In this document: piece by piece, positions 40,874-48,921 of the stretch
Position numbering within the stretch: the first letter of the stretch is position 1
Layout: the number at the start of each line of letters is the position of its first letter
Assembly: GCA_017505505.1 (NCBI GenBank)
Contig: JAFVPA010000030.1
Coordinates: 1 to 49,858 of the forward strand
Length of the DNA: 49,858 nucleotides
Direction of reading: 5' to 3'
Origin: Oscillospiraceae bacterium
GTDB lineage: Bacteria; Bacillota_A; Clostridia; Oscillospirales; Oscillospiraceae
The notes under the pieces: model-generated
The model's input: only the letters and a program-made list of their open reading frames with translations
Database searches by the model: none
Told to the model about the DNA's origin: nothing
Translations under genes and position numbers: made by a program

Positions 40874-42196
40874 ATGGCATACAAACCGAAATACGCCAAA
40901 AGCGGCAAGGGCAGGCAGGCGCCGAAAGTCATCCGGGAGGATATTCACGACCAGTACCGGCCGAAAAAACAGCCCAAGATCCGCAAGAAGATCCTGGCCC
41001 TGTTCATTGTGCTGGGCATCGTGGTGATCCCGGTGTCCAGTCTGGCCACTGCCCATCTGCTGGTGGAAATGGTGCAGAACGTGGGCCGTCCCAAGCCTTC
41101 TGCCGTGTCCAAAACAGGGGATATGGCTATTATGGATCATTTCGATGCCTTTGTGGCAGCGGAATTGGACGGTGTCCGCAGCGTTTTGCTGAATGCGGAA
41201 ACACCGGATCAGCCCCAGCAGCTTCCCCAGACCGGAGGGGAGCAGCAGGAAGAAGTGGCCCCTGTGCGGAAGGTCTACTGGATCGATGAGAATGCCCAGG
41301 TGGCCCCGGAGCCGGACCAGAGCAAATTCGGCAGGACCTCTGATCGGAAAAAGCTGGAGGATGTTCTGCATCAGGCCCGGTGGATCCTGGACGGCCAGAC
41401 TACCTATTTCCAGCCGGACCAGCAGCTTTATGAGGATTCCACCGTCCGGTATTATCTGGATGACAGTATTTTTGCCATCACCTGGCAGGAGGTCCATGAC
41501 GGCAGCGTATACACCTTCTCCGAGATCAAAGTTTCCCATCCGTCCCAGTTCCGTCGTCATTTAGCCGGCGGTGAGTACGGCTCTGATATGCAGTTTCTGA
41601 CCACGGAAATGGCAGCTTCCGTCAATGCGGTGGTGGCTTCCGCCGGTGACTTCTACCGTTTCCGGGACTTTGGCGCGGTGGTCTATCAGGGTGAAGCCAA
41701 ACGGGTGGAGGGCACTTACGCGGAGACCTGTTACATCGACAGCAAGGGCGACATGCACTTTACCTACGGCGGCGATGTGCTGACGGTGGAGGATGTTCAG
41801 GCTTTCGTGGATGAGCGGGATATCCAGTTCTCCCTGGCCTTCGGTCCCATTCTGGTGGATAACTATGAGGTGGTGGACCATACCTGGTACGGCGTGGGCG
41901 AGATCAACGAGGGCTATGCCCGGGCGGCCCTGTGCCAGATGGACGAGCTGCACTATATCGTGGCCACGGCTAACACCACCGGTGTCTATCAGGAGATCCC
42001 CACGGTGAAGCAGTTTGCCAAAAACATTGCGGCCACCGGATGCCGGAATGCCTACTGTCTGGACGGCGGTCAGACAGCCACCATCGTCATGAACGATGAA
42101 CTGGTAAACCGCCCCGTTTACGGCCAGCAGCGCAAGATCAGTGATATCATTTACTTCGCCACGGCGATCCCGGAGGGAGGGGTGGACAATGGATAA
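40874..42196 (+). CDS. Phosphodiester glycosidase family (NAGPA-domain) membrane protein
   Basis: A 440-aa protein with a basic cytoplasmic N-terminus, one membrane helix (about 36-58: ILALFIVLGIVVIPVSSLAT) and an external part. Residues about 230-440 match the NAGPA domain (phosphodiester alpha-GlcNAcase), with GEINEGYARAALCQMDELHY, the conserved TVKQFAKNIAATGCRNAYCLDGG block, and a C-terminal SDIIYFAT. Such enzymes cleave sugar-phosphodiester bonds, for example in wall or exopolymers. AGGAGGG precedes the ATG. The next gene overlaps it by 8 bp. Confidence 0.9.
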   Translation: MAYKPKYAKSGKGRQAPKVIREDIHDQYRPKKQPKIRKKILALFIVLGIVVIPVSSLATAHLLVEMVQNVGRPKPSAVSKTGDMAIMDHFDAFVAAELDGVRSVLLNAETPDQPQQLPQTGGEQQEEVAPVRKVYWIDENAQVAPEPDQSKFGRTSDRKKLEDVLHQARWILDGQTTYFQPDQQLYEDSTVRYYLDDSIFAITWQEVHDGSVYTFSEIKVSHPSQFRRHLAGGEYGSDMQFLTTEMAASVNAVVASAGDFYRFRDFGAVVYQGEAKRVEGTYAETCYIDSKGDMHFTYGGDVLTVEDVQAFVDERDIQFSLAFGPILVDNYEVVDHTWYGVGEINEGYARAALCQMDELHYIVATANTTGVYQEIPTVKQFAKNIAATGCRNAYCLDGGQTATIVMNDELVNRPVYGQQRKISDIIYFATAIPEGGVDNG

Positions 42197-43178
42197 ACTC
42201 GCATTTATCATCGGCGATACGGCCATCTACTGGAACTCCATTATTCTGACCCTGGGAGCCATGACGGCCATCTGCTTCTTCCTGTCCTTTTATATCGGCA
42301 AGGGCGGAAACGCGGTGGCGGGCTTTGCAGCGGTGCCTCTGTGCATCGTGCTGGGTCTTGTCTGTGCCCGGTTCTTCCACTGGTACTGCCGGGCTGACAG
42401 CTATGACAGCTTTACCGCAGCTATGACGGATTACACCTCCGGCGGCTATGCCCTGATGGGTGTGTTCCTGGGCTGCTTTGTAACGGCTGGCCTGCTGCGG
42501 CTGATCCACCTCCACCGGAGCCTTCCGGAGATGCTGGACTGCATGGCCATTGCAGGCTGCGCCGGTATCACGGTGGGACGGCTGGCTTCCTTCTTTAATG
42601 CCTCTGACCGGGGCAATGTGGTGAGCTTTGAAAACCTGCCCTTTGCCTATCCCGTGACCAATGCGGTATCCGGGGCAGTGGAGTACCGTCTGGCGACCTT
42701 TGTGATCCAGGCAATGGTGGCCTTTGTGCTGTTTATTGGCTTGTCTGTGTTCTATCTGCGGGGCACCAGGCGGGGGAAGCTGAAAGACGGCGACACCTGC
42801 CTGATCTTCCTGCTGATTTACGGTGCTTCCCAGGTGGTGCTGGATTCTACCCGGTATGACTCCCTGTTCTTCCGCAGCAACGGCTTCGTCAGCGTGGTCC
42901 AGGTGCTGGGGGCTCTGGGGCTTGGACTGGCCATCTTCCTGTTCTCCCGGCGGATGGTGAAGGCCTGGAAGCTGCGGCTGTGGCAGATCCCTCTGTGGCT
43001 GGTCATTGCGGCTGGTATCGGTTGCGGCGGTTTTATGGAGTACTACGTCCAGCGCCGGGGCAATGAGGCGGTGTTTGCCTACAGTGTTATGAGCGCCTGC
43101 CTGATCGGTGTGATTCTTCTGACCCTGCTGATCCGGTATCTCGCGGTCCGGGCAGAGGAAAAAACTGGAATTCAATAG
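42189..43178 (+). CDS. Divergent prolipoprotein diacylglyceryl transferase (Lgt) family protein
   Basis: A 329-aa protein with seven to eight membrane segments. It follows the Lgt layout: SGGYALMGVFLG stands where Lgt has GGLSFHGG, GRLASFFNASDRG where Lgt has GRIGNFINGE, and IYGASQVVLDSTRYD where Lgt has YGxxRFxxExxRxD. The Arg of the second block and of the third are kept, but the His of the first is Met. So it may have lost or changed the lipoprotein-lipidation activity. The start overlaps the glycosidase gene, with GGAGGG upstream. Confidence 0.78.
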   Translation: MDKLAFIIGDTAIYWNSIILTLGAMTAICFFLSFYIGKGGNAVAGFAAVPLCIVLGLVCARFFHWYCRADSYDSFTAAMTDYTSGGYALMGVFLGCFVTAGLLRLIHLHRSLPEMLDCMAIAGCAGITVGRLASFFNASDRGNVVSFENLPFAYPVTNAVSGAVEYRLATFVIQAMVAFVLFIGLSVFYLRGTRRGKLKDGDTCLIFLLIYGASQVVLDSTRYDSLFFRSNGFVSVVQVLGALGLGLAIFLFSRRMVKAWKLRLWQIPLWLVIAAGIGCGGFMEYYVQRRGNEAVFAYSVMSACLIGVILLTLLIRYLAVRAEEKTGIQ

Positions 43179-43186
43179 GATGAACA

Positions 43187-43217
43187 AAACGGCGCAGCGA
43201 AAGTTGTGCCGTTTTTG
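43187..43217 (+). terminator. Terminator of the glycosidase/Lgt-like operon
   Basis: AAACGGCGCA (43187-43196) pairs with TGTGCCGTTT (43205-43214), with one G-T pair, then TT. Confidence 0.75.
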
Positions 43218-43229
43218 CTACTTGTGCAA

Positions 43230-43259
43230 TTGACAAATACCGTCGAAACCATGTATAAT
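43230..43259 (+). promoter_or_regulatory. Promoter of the transketolase operon
   Basis: Perfect TTGACA (43230-43235), an 18-bp spacer and perfect TATAAT (43254-43259). Confidence 0.88.
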
Positions 43260-43320
43260 GTGGGTATACTAGCGTAACTATGGCGGTAACACCGTATCCT
43301 ATATTTTCAAGGAGGATCCT

Positions 43321-44166
43321 ATGACATCCCAGGAAAAGAAGCAGCTGCAGATCATTGCCTGCAAGGTTCGTATGGGCATCATTGAAAGCACCCATGCAGC
43401 CAAGTGCGGCCACCCCGGCGGCAGCATGTCCGCTGCGGAGATGTTCACCTACCTGTATCACAAGGAACTGAATGTAGATCCCAAGAATCCCCAGTGGGAG
43501 GATCGTGACCGTTTTGTCCTGAGTAAGGGCCACTGTGCCCCCGGCCTGTACGCCGCTCTGGCCCACCGGGGCTTCTTCCCCGTGGAGGACCTGCTGCAGC
43601 TGCGTAAGGTTGGCAGCTATCTCCAGGGCCATCCCAATATGAACACCGTTCCCGGTGTTGACATGTCCACCGGCTCCCTGGGCCAGGGCATCTCCACCGC
43701 CTGCGGTATGGCACTGGCTTCCAAGGTCAAGAAGCAGACCAACCGTGTCTACACCCTGCTGGGTGACGGCGAGATCCAGGAAGGCCAGGTCTGGGAGGCC
43801 TGCATGTTCGCAAGCCATTATAAGCTGGACAATCTGTGCATCATCATCGACAACAACGGCCTGCAGATCGACGGCAATGTGGCCAAGGTCATGAGCCCCT
43901 ATCCCATCGATGCCAAGCTGGAAGCCTTCGGCTTCGACGTGCAGTGCATTGACGGCCACGATTTCGACGCCATCGAGGCTGCCATGGAGCACGCCAAGAC
44001 CGTCACCGGCAAGCCCAGCGCCATCATCATGACCACTGTCAAGGGCAAGGACGTTTCCTTCATGGAGAACGAAGCCGGCTGGCACGGTGTGGCACCCAAC
44101 GATGCCCAGTACGAGCAGGCAATGGCAGAGCTGAACAAGAAACTTGCAGAACTGGAGGGCATGTAA
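43321..44166 (+). CDS. Transketolase, N-terminal subunit
   Basis: A 281-aa subunit carrying the thiamine-diphosphate pyrophosphate-binding half. The ThDP motif GDGEIQEGQVWEACMFAS...NN lies at about residues 148-180, and the opening HAAKCGHPGGSMSAAEMFTY is typical. Transketolase moves two-carbon units between pentose and glycolytic sugars. In many Firmicutes the enzyme is split into two genes as here. CAAGGAGG precedes the ATG. The partner gene begins 1 bp after the stop. Confidence 0.96.
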   Translation: MTSQEKKQLQIIACKVRMGIIESTHAAKCGHPGGSMSAAEMFTYLYHKELNVDPKNPQWEDRDRFVLSKGHCAPGLYAALAHRGFFPVEDLLQLRKVGSYLQGHPNMNTVPGVDMSTGSLGQGISTACGMALASKVKKQTNRVYTLLGDGEIQEGQVWEACMFASHYKLDNLCIIIDNNGLQIDGNVAKVMSPYPIDAKLEAFGFDVQCIDGHDFDAIEAAMEHAKTVTGKPSAIIMTTVKGKDVSFMENEAGWHGVAPNDAQYEQAMAELNKKLAELEGM

Positions 44167-44167
44167 G

Positions 44168-45109
44168 ATGGCAGATGTTAAGAAAATGGCCACCCGTGAA
44201 GGCTACGGCAAGGCCCTGGTAGAGCTGGGCAAGCTCCACGATGACATCGTGGTCCTGGACGCTGACCTGGCTGGTTCCACCAAGACCGGTATGTTTGGCA
44301 AGGCATATCCCGACCGTCATTTCAACTGCGGCATCGCCGAGGCAGATATGATGTGCGTGGCAGCAGGTCTGGCCGCTTCCGGCATGACCCCCTTCGCTTC
44401 TTCTTTCGCAATGTTCGCTTCCGGCCGTGCTTACGAGCAGATCCGTAACTCCATCGGCTACACCAAGCTGAACGTGAAGATCGGTGCTTCCCACGGCGGC
44501 CTGTCCGTCGGTGAGGACGGCGCAAGCCACCAGTGCTGCGAAGATTTCGCCCTGATGCGCTCTATCCCCGGCATGGTGGTCATCTGCCCTGCTGACGGCG
44601 TGGAAGCTGAGGCTGCTACCAAGGCTGCTTACGAATACAAGGGCCCCGTGTACCTGCGTATGGGCCGTCTGGCTGTGCCTGTGTTCCATGAGGAGGGCTT
44701 TGCTTTCCAGATCGGCAAGGGCGAAGTTATGCGTGACGGTAATGACATTGCCATCATCGCCAACGGCCTGATGGTCTACGAGGCTGTCCAGGCCGGTGAG
44801 AAGCTGGCTGAGCTGGGCATCAACGCCCGGATCATCAACATGTCCACCATCAAGCCTCTGGACGAAGAGCTGGTGCTGAAGGCTGCCAAGGAGTGCGGTA
44901 AGATCATCACCTGCGAAGAGCATTCCGTCATCGGCGGTCTGGGCGAAGCTGTGTGCAGCTTCCTGTCCGAAACCTACCCCACTCCTGTTAAGCGCATCGG
45001 TGTCAACGACGAGTTTGGCTTCTCCGGTCCCGCTTATGAGGTCCTGCGGGAGTTCGGCCTGTGCGCAGACAATATCGTGAAGGTCACCAAGGAATTCCTG
45101 GGCAAATAA
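44168..45109 (+). CDS. Transketolase, C-terminal subunit
   Basis: A 313-aa subunit with the pyrimidine-binding domain (ADLAGSTKTGMFGKAYPDRH, FNCGIAEADMMCVAAGLA with the catalytic Glu) and the C-terminal domain (IGGLGEAVCSFLSETYP). Together with the preceding subunit it makes one active site at the interface. The start at 44168 has GGAGGG upstream, inside the end of the previous gene. Confidence 0.96.
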   Translation: MADVKKMATREGYGKALVELGKLHDDIVVLDADLAGSTKTGMFGKAYPDRHFNCGIAEADMMCVAAGLAASGMTPFASSFAMFASGRAYEQIRNSIGYTKLNVKIGASHGGLSVGEDGASHQCCEDFALMRSIPGMVVICPADGVEAEAATKAAYEYKGPVYLRMGRLAVPVFHEEGFAFQIGKGEVMRDGNDIAIIANGLMVYEAVQAGEKLAELGINARIINMSTIKPLDEELVLKAAKECGKIITCEEHSVIGGLGEAVCSFLSETYPTPVKRIGVNDEFGFSGPAYEVLREFGLCADNIVKVTKEFLGK

Positions 45110-45119
45110 TGCATTTTTT

Positions 45120-45151
45120 ACAACCCCTTGCAACAGCAAGGGGTTGTTTTT
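45120..45151 (+). terminator. Terminator of the transketolase operon
   Basis: ACAACCCCTTGC pairs perfectly with GCAAGGGGTTGT around AACA, then TTTTC. Confidence 0.95.
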
Positions 45152-45164
45152 CTAAGGAGACGGT

Positions 45165-45695
45165 ATGGAAATCATGACAGTCAACGAAAAGGAATACCGG
45201 GTGATCTGTCTGCTGGGAAAAGGAAAGGGCGGCTATTCCTATCTGACCACCGATGGAGATAAGGAGTATGTGCTGAAACAAATCCACCACGAACCCTGTG
45301 ATTATTACACCTTCGGTGACAAGCTGGCTTCGGAGCTTAGGGATTATGAACACCTGTATCAAATCGGTATTCCCATGCCGAAGCTGCTGGATGTGGACCG
45401 GGAGCAGGAGCGGATTTTGAAGGAGTACATCCCGGGAGATACCATCGATGTGCTGGTAATGGAAGACAGGATGGAAGCTGACTTTTTTCGGCAGATGGAA
45501 GATATGTGTCATTTGCTGTATCCCGCGAATACCAACATTGATTATTTCCCCACAAATTTTGTGGTATGCGCCGGGAAACTTTTTTATATTGATTATGAGT
45601 GCAATGCGTATATGCAGCAGTGGGATTTTGAACACTGGGGCAGCCGCTACTGGTGGAAGTCTGAGGAATTTAAGACACATTTTAAGGTGGAATGA
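45165..45695 (+). CDS. Protein-kinase-fold protein
   Basis: A 176-aa protein with a small kinase-like fold. A Gly-rich loop (LLGKGKGGYSYL, about 15-26), an ATP-site Lys (YVLKQI, near 37), a catalytic-loop-like NIDYFPTNFV (about 125-134, with Asp and Asn in the HxDxxxxN spacing but no His), and IDYE as the metal-binding equivalent of DFG. It resembles small eukaryotic-like or lipopolysaccharide-kinase-type proteins. Its target is unknown. TAAGGAG precedes the ATG, and it overlaps the EcsC gene. Confidence 0.75.
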   Translation: MEIMTVNEKEYRVICLLGKGKGGYSYLTTDGDKEYVLKQIHHEPCDYYTFGDKLASELRDYEHLYQIGIPMPKLLDVDREQERILKEYIPGDTIDVLVMEDRMEADFFRQMEDMCHLLYPANTNIDYFPTNFVVCAGKLFYIDYECNAYMQQWDFEHWGSRYWWKSEEFKTHFKVE

Positions 45696-46480
45696 TGGAT
45701 AAAAAACGGGAAAAAGCCATGCAAAAAGAACTACGGGTCGTAGAGAAGCAGGAGAAGAAGCTGCAGAAGGCTTTCGTAAAAGCCAAGGCTCCGGCCTGGA
45801 AAACGGTTCTGGGGGATAAGATCCCGCAAAAGATCTATACGGGGCTGGAAAGCACCTTCTGCAAGGGATTCTCTCTGGTTTTTAACCAGGGCCGGGTGGT
45901 CATTGAGAAAAGCTATAATAAAGAAGATTTGAAGAATGACCACACCATCCGGGACTTTGCGGTGCAGCTGAAAGGCGGACGGAAGGAACTGAAGGCGCTG
46001 CACAAGAGTGCCAAGCGGGCAGACGGTATAAACATGGTGGTCACCACGGCGGAAGGGTTAGCCTTGGGGGCCCTGGGCATCGGCATGCCGGATATTGTGC
46101 TGTTTATCAGTACGCTACTGAAAGGCGTCTACGAAACGGTGCTGAATTACGGCTATGACTACGACAGTCCCGAAGAGCAGTACATCATGCTCAACATGAT
46201 GGCGGCTTCTCTGATCACCGGAGAGGAACGGATCGAGTGGGACGAGATGATCGACGGATTGATCACAGAAGTACCGGACAAGGTGACCCGGGAGGTGGTG
46301 GAGGAGCAGATCCGGGAGACTGCCTCGGTATTTGCCATGGATATGCTCCTGCTGAAATTCATTCAGGGTATGCCTGTCGTTGGCCTGCTGGGTGGCCTGG
46401 CCAATCCCATTTATTACAACCGGGTACTGAAATATGTGCAGCTGAAGTACCGGAAACGGTATTTGCTGCGGCAGATGTAA
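45692..46480 (+). CDS. EcsC-family protein
   Basis: A 262-aa protein with a charged N-terminal helix and a central hydrophobic region (TTAEGLALGALGIGMPDIVL, about 113-132) followed by YDYDSPEEQYIMLNMMAAS, typical of EcsC. EcsC was named from the Bacillus ecs locus (ecsAB are ABC transporter genes), but its function is not known; no ecsAB is here. The ATG at 45692 overlaps the preceding stop (ATGA); an ATG at 45695 is also possible, with AAGGTGG upstream. It is probably co-translated with the kinase-fold protein. Confidence 0.88.
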   Translation: MMDKKREKAMQKELRVVEKQEKKLQKAFVKAKAPAWKTVLGDKIPQKIYTGLESTFCKGFSLVFNQGRVVIEKSYNKEDLKNDHTIRDFAVQLKGGRKELKALHKSAKRADGINMVVTTAEGLALGALGIGMPDIVLFISTLLKGVYETVLNYGYDYDSPEEQYIMLNMMAASLITGEERIEWDEMIDGLITEVPDKVTREVVEEQIRETASVFAMDMLLLKFIQGMPVVGLLGGLANPIYYNRVLKYVQLKYRKRYLLRQM

Positions 46481-46486
46481 AGGAAA

Positions 46487-46520
46487 AGCTCCACACCGTA
46501 AGGTGTGGAGCTCCGACTTT
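46487..46520. terminator. Terminator between EcsC and the HAD gene
   Basis: AGCTCCACACC pairs perfectly with GGTGTGGAGCT around GTAA; CCGACTTTTTT follows on the plus strand. The two genes converge here. Confidence 0.88.
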
Positions 46521-46521
46521 T

Positions 46522-47301
46522 TTACATATCCTTTGTCAGATCGCAGATGCCGTTCAGCACATACTTGGGCCGGTAGGGGAAATTGTCGATATCTTCCCGG
46601 GAGGTGACACCGCTGAGGACCAGTACGGTGTCCAAGCTGGATTCGATACCGGCGATAATGTCAGTATCCATCCGGTCGCCGATAAAGGCGATCTCGCTGG
46701 AATGGCATCCCAGCCGGTTCAGGGCGTGGCGGACGATGAGGGGATTGGGTTTGCCCACAAAGTAGGCCTTCTTTCCGGTAGCGATTTCAATAGGAGCGAT
46801 CAGGGAGCCGGTGGCGGGGATGACGCCCTTTTCCATGATGCCGATGGTGTCAGGGTTGCAGCCAATAAGCTTAGCGCCCTTGTTTACCAGTTCAATGGCC
46901 TTTTCAATCTTCTCAAAGCAATAGGTGCGGGTCTCACCCAGGACCACATATTCCGGGTTGACATCATTCATGTAAATCCCCTGGTCGTACATGGCCTTGG
47001 TCAGGGAAGGCTCGCCGATGACGTAGGCGGTGCAGTCGGGGCACTGGGAAGCGATGAATTCAGCGGTGGCCATAGCGCTGGTATAGAAGTGATCTGAAGA
47101 AACCTCCAGACCCATGCGCTTCAGCTTCATGCTCAGCTCCTGGGGTGTACGCTCGGGGCTGTTGGTCAGAAACATGAATTTTTTATTGTTGTCTGTCATC
47201 CATCGAATGAATTCCGGTACACCGGGCAGAACCTTGCTGCCCCGGTAGATAACACCGTCCATATCGCAGATAAAGCCGGATTTATTCAGGATCTCCTGCA
47301 T
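46522..47301 (-). CDS. HAD-IIA family phosphatase (NagD-like)
   Basis: A 259-aa cytoplasmic hydrolase. Motif I is CDMDGVIYRG with the nucleophile Asp (about residue 13), motif II FLTNS, and motif IV GDRMDTDI; the cap and GKPNPLIV region are those of NagD/4-nitrophenylphosphatase types. It dephosphorylates nucleotides or sugar phosphates. The ATG at 47301 is preferred because GAGAGG lies 10 bases upstream; an ATG at 47310 would be too close. Confidence 0.93.
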   Translation of the reverse strand: MQEILNKSGFICDMDGVIYRGSKVLPGVPEFIRWMTDNNKKFMFLTNSPERTPQELSMKLKRMGLEVSSDHFYTSAMATAEFIASQCPDCTAYVIGEPSLTKAMYDQGIYMNDVNPEYVVLGETRTYCFEKIEKAIELVNKGAKLIGCNPDTIGIMEKGVIPATGSLIAPIEIATGKKAYFVGKPNPLIVRHALNRLGCHSSEIAFIGDRMDTDIIAGIESSLDTVLVLSGVTSREDIDNFPYRPKYVLNGICDLTKDM

Positions 47302-47338
47302 GGTTTCCATTCCTCTCTGTTTAATTCTTTCCTAAAAA

Positions 47339-47367
47339 ATAGTAACATAGCTTGGGAGGAAATGCAA
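47339..47367 (-). promoter_or_regulatory. Promoter of the HAD gene
   Basis: On the minus strand, TTGCAT (47362-47367), a 17-bp spacer and TACTAT (47339-47344). Confidence 0.5.
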
Positions 47368-47395
47368 GGCTTTGGATAGAAACTGTGTGGGCCGT

Positions 47396-48019
47396 TTATC
47401 TTAGCCGGTTGATTTCGGTTTGCAGGTTTTCTAAAAACCGACCTGCATGGGCGCCATCCATCTGGGTGTGGTGGAACTGGAAGGAGATGGGGAGAAAATA
47501 GCGGAAACCTTTTCTGCGGTATTTTCCCCAGATGAGAAAGGGGTTGTTAAAAATACCGCTGTTCATGCCGACAGCCCCGTCGATTTCCGTATCGATGATG
47601 GCGGAGGTGCCGATGACCATGTTGTTTTCTGACAGGTCCCGGTCCTGGCAGGTTTGGGCGGTTTGGGTGGTATAGGTCAGATAGTCGTGGTTGAAGATCT
47701 CTAAATCTTCTGTGTACAGAATGTCACAGGAACTGACTTCTCCGTCTTTGTTTTTGACAATGGTATTGACGGCGAGCGTATCATATTGGATCAACTGCTT
47801 GCCCACGGGGAGAAGGTAGAACTCTTTGATCGGAGCGGCGGCCCGGCCGATGCAGTAATCCAGGAGCATATTGAATTTGAGCTGCTTCTTTTTGGACATG
47901 CGGATGAGATTGGTTACATCCAGCGTTTTGAAAAAGGTGACCATTGGATTGGGTGCTGTCATCCAGAGCTCGTAGGCTGCGGCTCTGGTGGTGGTTTTGG
48001 GATCGATGATCTTCGGCAT
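47396..48019 (-). CDS. Chloramphenicol acetyltransferase-like O-acetyltransferase
   Basis: A 207-aa protein of the CAT fold. The active-site motif HHTQMDGAHAGRFLENL near residue 184 corresponds to the HHxxxDGxHxxRF of CAT trimers, with the catalytic His and the structural Asp. Other parts (TFFKTLDVTNLIRMSKKKQL, NSGIFNNPFLIWGKYRRKGF) follow CAT order. Whether it acetylates chloramphenicol or another alcohol cannot be told; many genomic CAT-like proteins do not confer resistance. AAAGGAGG is just upstream of the ATG at 48019. The longer frame runs into tRNA-derived sequence and is rejected. Confidence 0.88.
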   Translation of the reverse strand: MPKIIDPKTTTRAAAYELWMTAPNPMVTFFKTLDVTNLIRMSKKKQLKFNMLLDYCIGRAAAPIKEFYLLPVGKQLIQYDTLAVNTIVKNKDGEVSSCDILYTEDLEIFNHDYLTYTTQTAQTCQDRDLSENNMVIGTSAIIDTEIDGAVGMNSGIFNNPFLIWGKYRRKGFRYFLPISFQFHHTQMDGAHAGRFLENLQTEINRLR

Positions 48020-48068
48020 GGGGACCTCCTTTGTGTTTAGAATGGGGTGGTTGATGGAAGGGTGGGTG

Positions 48069-48167
48069 TGGACGATATAGGACTCGATTATAGTAAGGAG
48101 TCGTCCCCGTCTAGCCGGGGACGAGCAACGCTCCACCGGAGCGTTGCATTTAGATGGGTTCGAGTCC
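48069..48167. repeat. tRNA-derived remnant with inserted double-hairpin element
   Basis: 48069-48087 is the 3' end of a tRNA-Val (TGGACGATATAGGACTCGA on the plus strand), then the tRNA sequence breaks off. At 48160-48167 TCGAGTCC appears in the opposite sense. Between them are two perfect hairpins: CGTCCCCG/CGGGGACG (48102-48123) and GCAACGCTCC/GGAGCGTTGC (48125-48147). It lies downstream of the two intact tRNA genes in their direction. Confidence 0.65.
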
Positions 48168-48176
48168 TTCATCGGA

Positions 48177-48211
48177 CATAAAAAAAGAACCCCGTCCGTA
48201 AGGACGAGGTT
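48177..48211 (-). terminator. Terminator of the tRNA-Val transcript
   Basis: Read on the minus strand, AACCTCGTCC pairs with GGACGGGGTT (one T-G) around TTAC, followed by CTTTTTTTA. Confidence 0.8.
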
Positions 48212-48213
48212 TT

Positions 48214-48290
48214 TGGTGGACGATATAGGACTCGAACCTATGACCTTCCGCACGTCAAGCGGATGCTCTAGCCAGCTGAGCTAATCGTCC
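48214..48290 (-). tRNA. tRNA-Val (GAC), copy 2 in transcript
   Basis: 77 bases on the minus strand with encoded CCA. The acceptor GGACGAT pairs with ATCGTCC; the D arm is GCTC/GAGC; the anticodon loop is TTGACGT with anticodon GAC; the T arm is ATAGG-TTCGAGT-CCTAT. It is identical to the copy at 48315-48391. Confidence 0.95.
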
Positions 48291-48314
48291 ATAAGTGACT
48301 CGAGAAGAGAAGTA

Positions 48315-48391
48315 TGGTGGACGATATAGGACTCGAACCTATGACCTTCCGCACGTCAAGCGGATGCTCTAGCCAGCTGAGCTAATCGTCC
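48315..48391 (-). tRNA. tRNA-Val (GAC), copy 1 in transcript
   Basis: Identical in all 77 bases, including CCA, to the copy 24 bp further on. The two form a tandem pair, transcribed from the promoter at 48421-48449. Confidence 0.95.
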
Positions 48392-48420
48392 ATATTCTTC
48401 TCTTGCCGAAGCACTCGTTT

Positions 48421-48449
48421 AGTATACACAGGAAGTGCCGATTTGTCAA
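48421..48449 (-). promoter_or_regulatory. Promoter of the tRNA-Val pair
   Basis: On the minus strand, perfect TTGACA (48444-48449), a 17-bp spacer and TATACT (48421-48426), 30 bp upstream of the first tRNA. Confidence 0.88.
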
Positions 48450-48477
48450 GGGTTATTTTTACAAAATTCGAAAAAAT

Positions 48478-48837
48478 TTATCCGACAACGGCATCAATGG
48501 TATCGCCGCCCACAAAACGGATCACCAGGCGGTTGGGAAGGCACACAATATCCGTGCCGCTGTTGCAGTAGCCCCGGTGCATGCAGTAGTGATCCGGGCA
48601 GGAGGCTTCCGTAACGGCGATCTTGCCGTTCTTAACGGTGAGGGTGTTGTAGCCACGTCCGCCGACACTGACCTGAAATTCCCGGTCGATCCGAAGATCC
48701 AGGGTCTGCAGCAATGTGCCGTCGCTGATGATCTCGGCGTGGGTGGCGGCCTCGCCGGGAAGCAGCAGGGGAATGCTCAAACCGCCGCAGACCAGAAGCA
48801 GGGCAGCGAACAGAATGATCCAATACTTCGTTTTCAT
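48478..48837 (-). CDS. NusG domain II-containing (DUF) membrane-anchored protein
   Basis: A 119-aa protein with an N-terminal membrane helix (about 4-28) and an extracellular small beta domain. VSVGGRGYNTLTVKNGKIAV followed by ASCPDHYCMHRGYCNSGTDIVCLPNRLVI is the NusG_II (PF07009-type) pattern, with a conserved CPDxxC pair. These are small exported proteins found in many Firmicutes, often near energy-coupled lipoprotein genes; the function is not established. The start at 48837 has GAGG upstream. Confidence 0.86.
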   Translation of the reverse strand: MKTKYWIILFAALLLVCGGLSIPLLLPGEAATHAEIISDGTLLQTLDLRIDREFQVSVGGRGYNTLTVKNGKIAVTEASCPDHYCMHRGYCNSGTDIVCLPNRLVIRFVGGDTIDAVVG

Positions 48838-48872
48838 AGAGATACCTCGCTTGGGGAGTGGATGTATTGCTA

Positions 48873-48901
48873 AGTATACCAAAAAAGTGAAAATAACGCA
48901 A
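48873..48901 (-). promoter_or_regulatory. Promoter of the NusG-domain-II gene
   Basis: On the minus strand, TTGCGT (48896-48901), a 17-bp spacer and TATACT (48873-48878). Confidence 0.65.
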
Positions 48902-48921
48902 GAAAAAGCTTGAAAATGTTC

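Noticed and set aside
48020..48253. N-terminal extension of the CAT-like protein up to 48253
   Set aside because: It would translate tRNA-Val and hairpin sequence. AAAGGAGG directly before 48019 sets the start.
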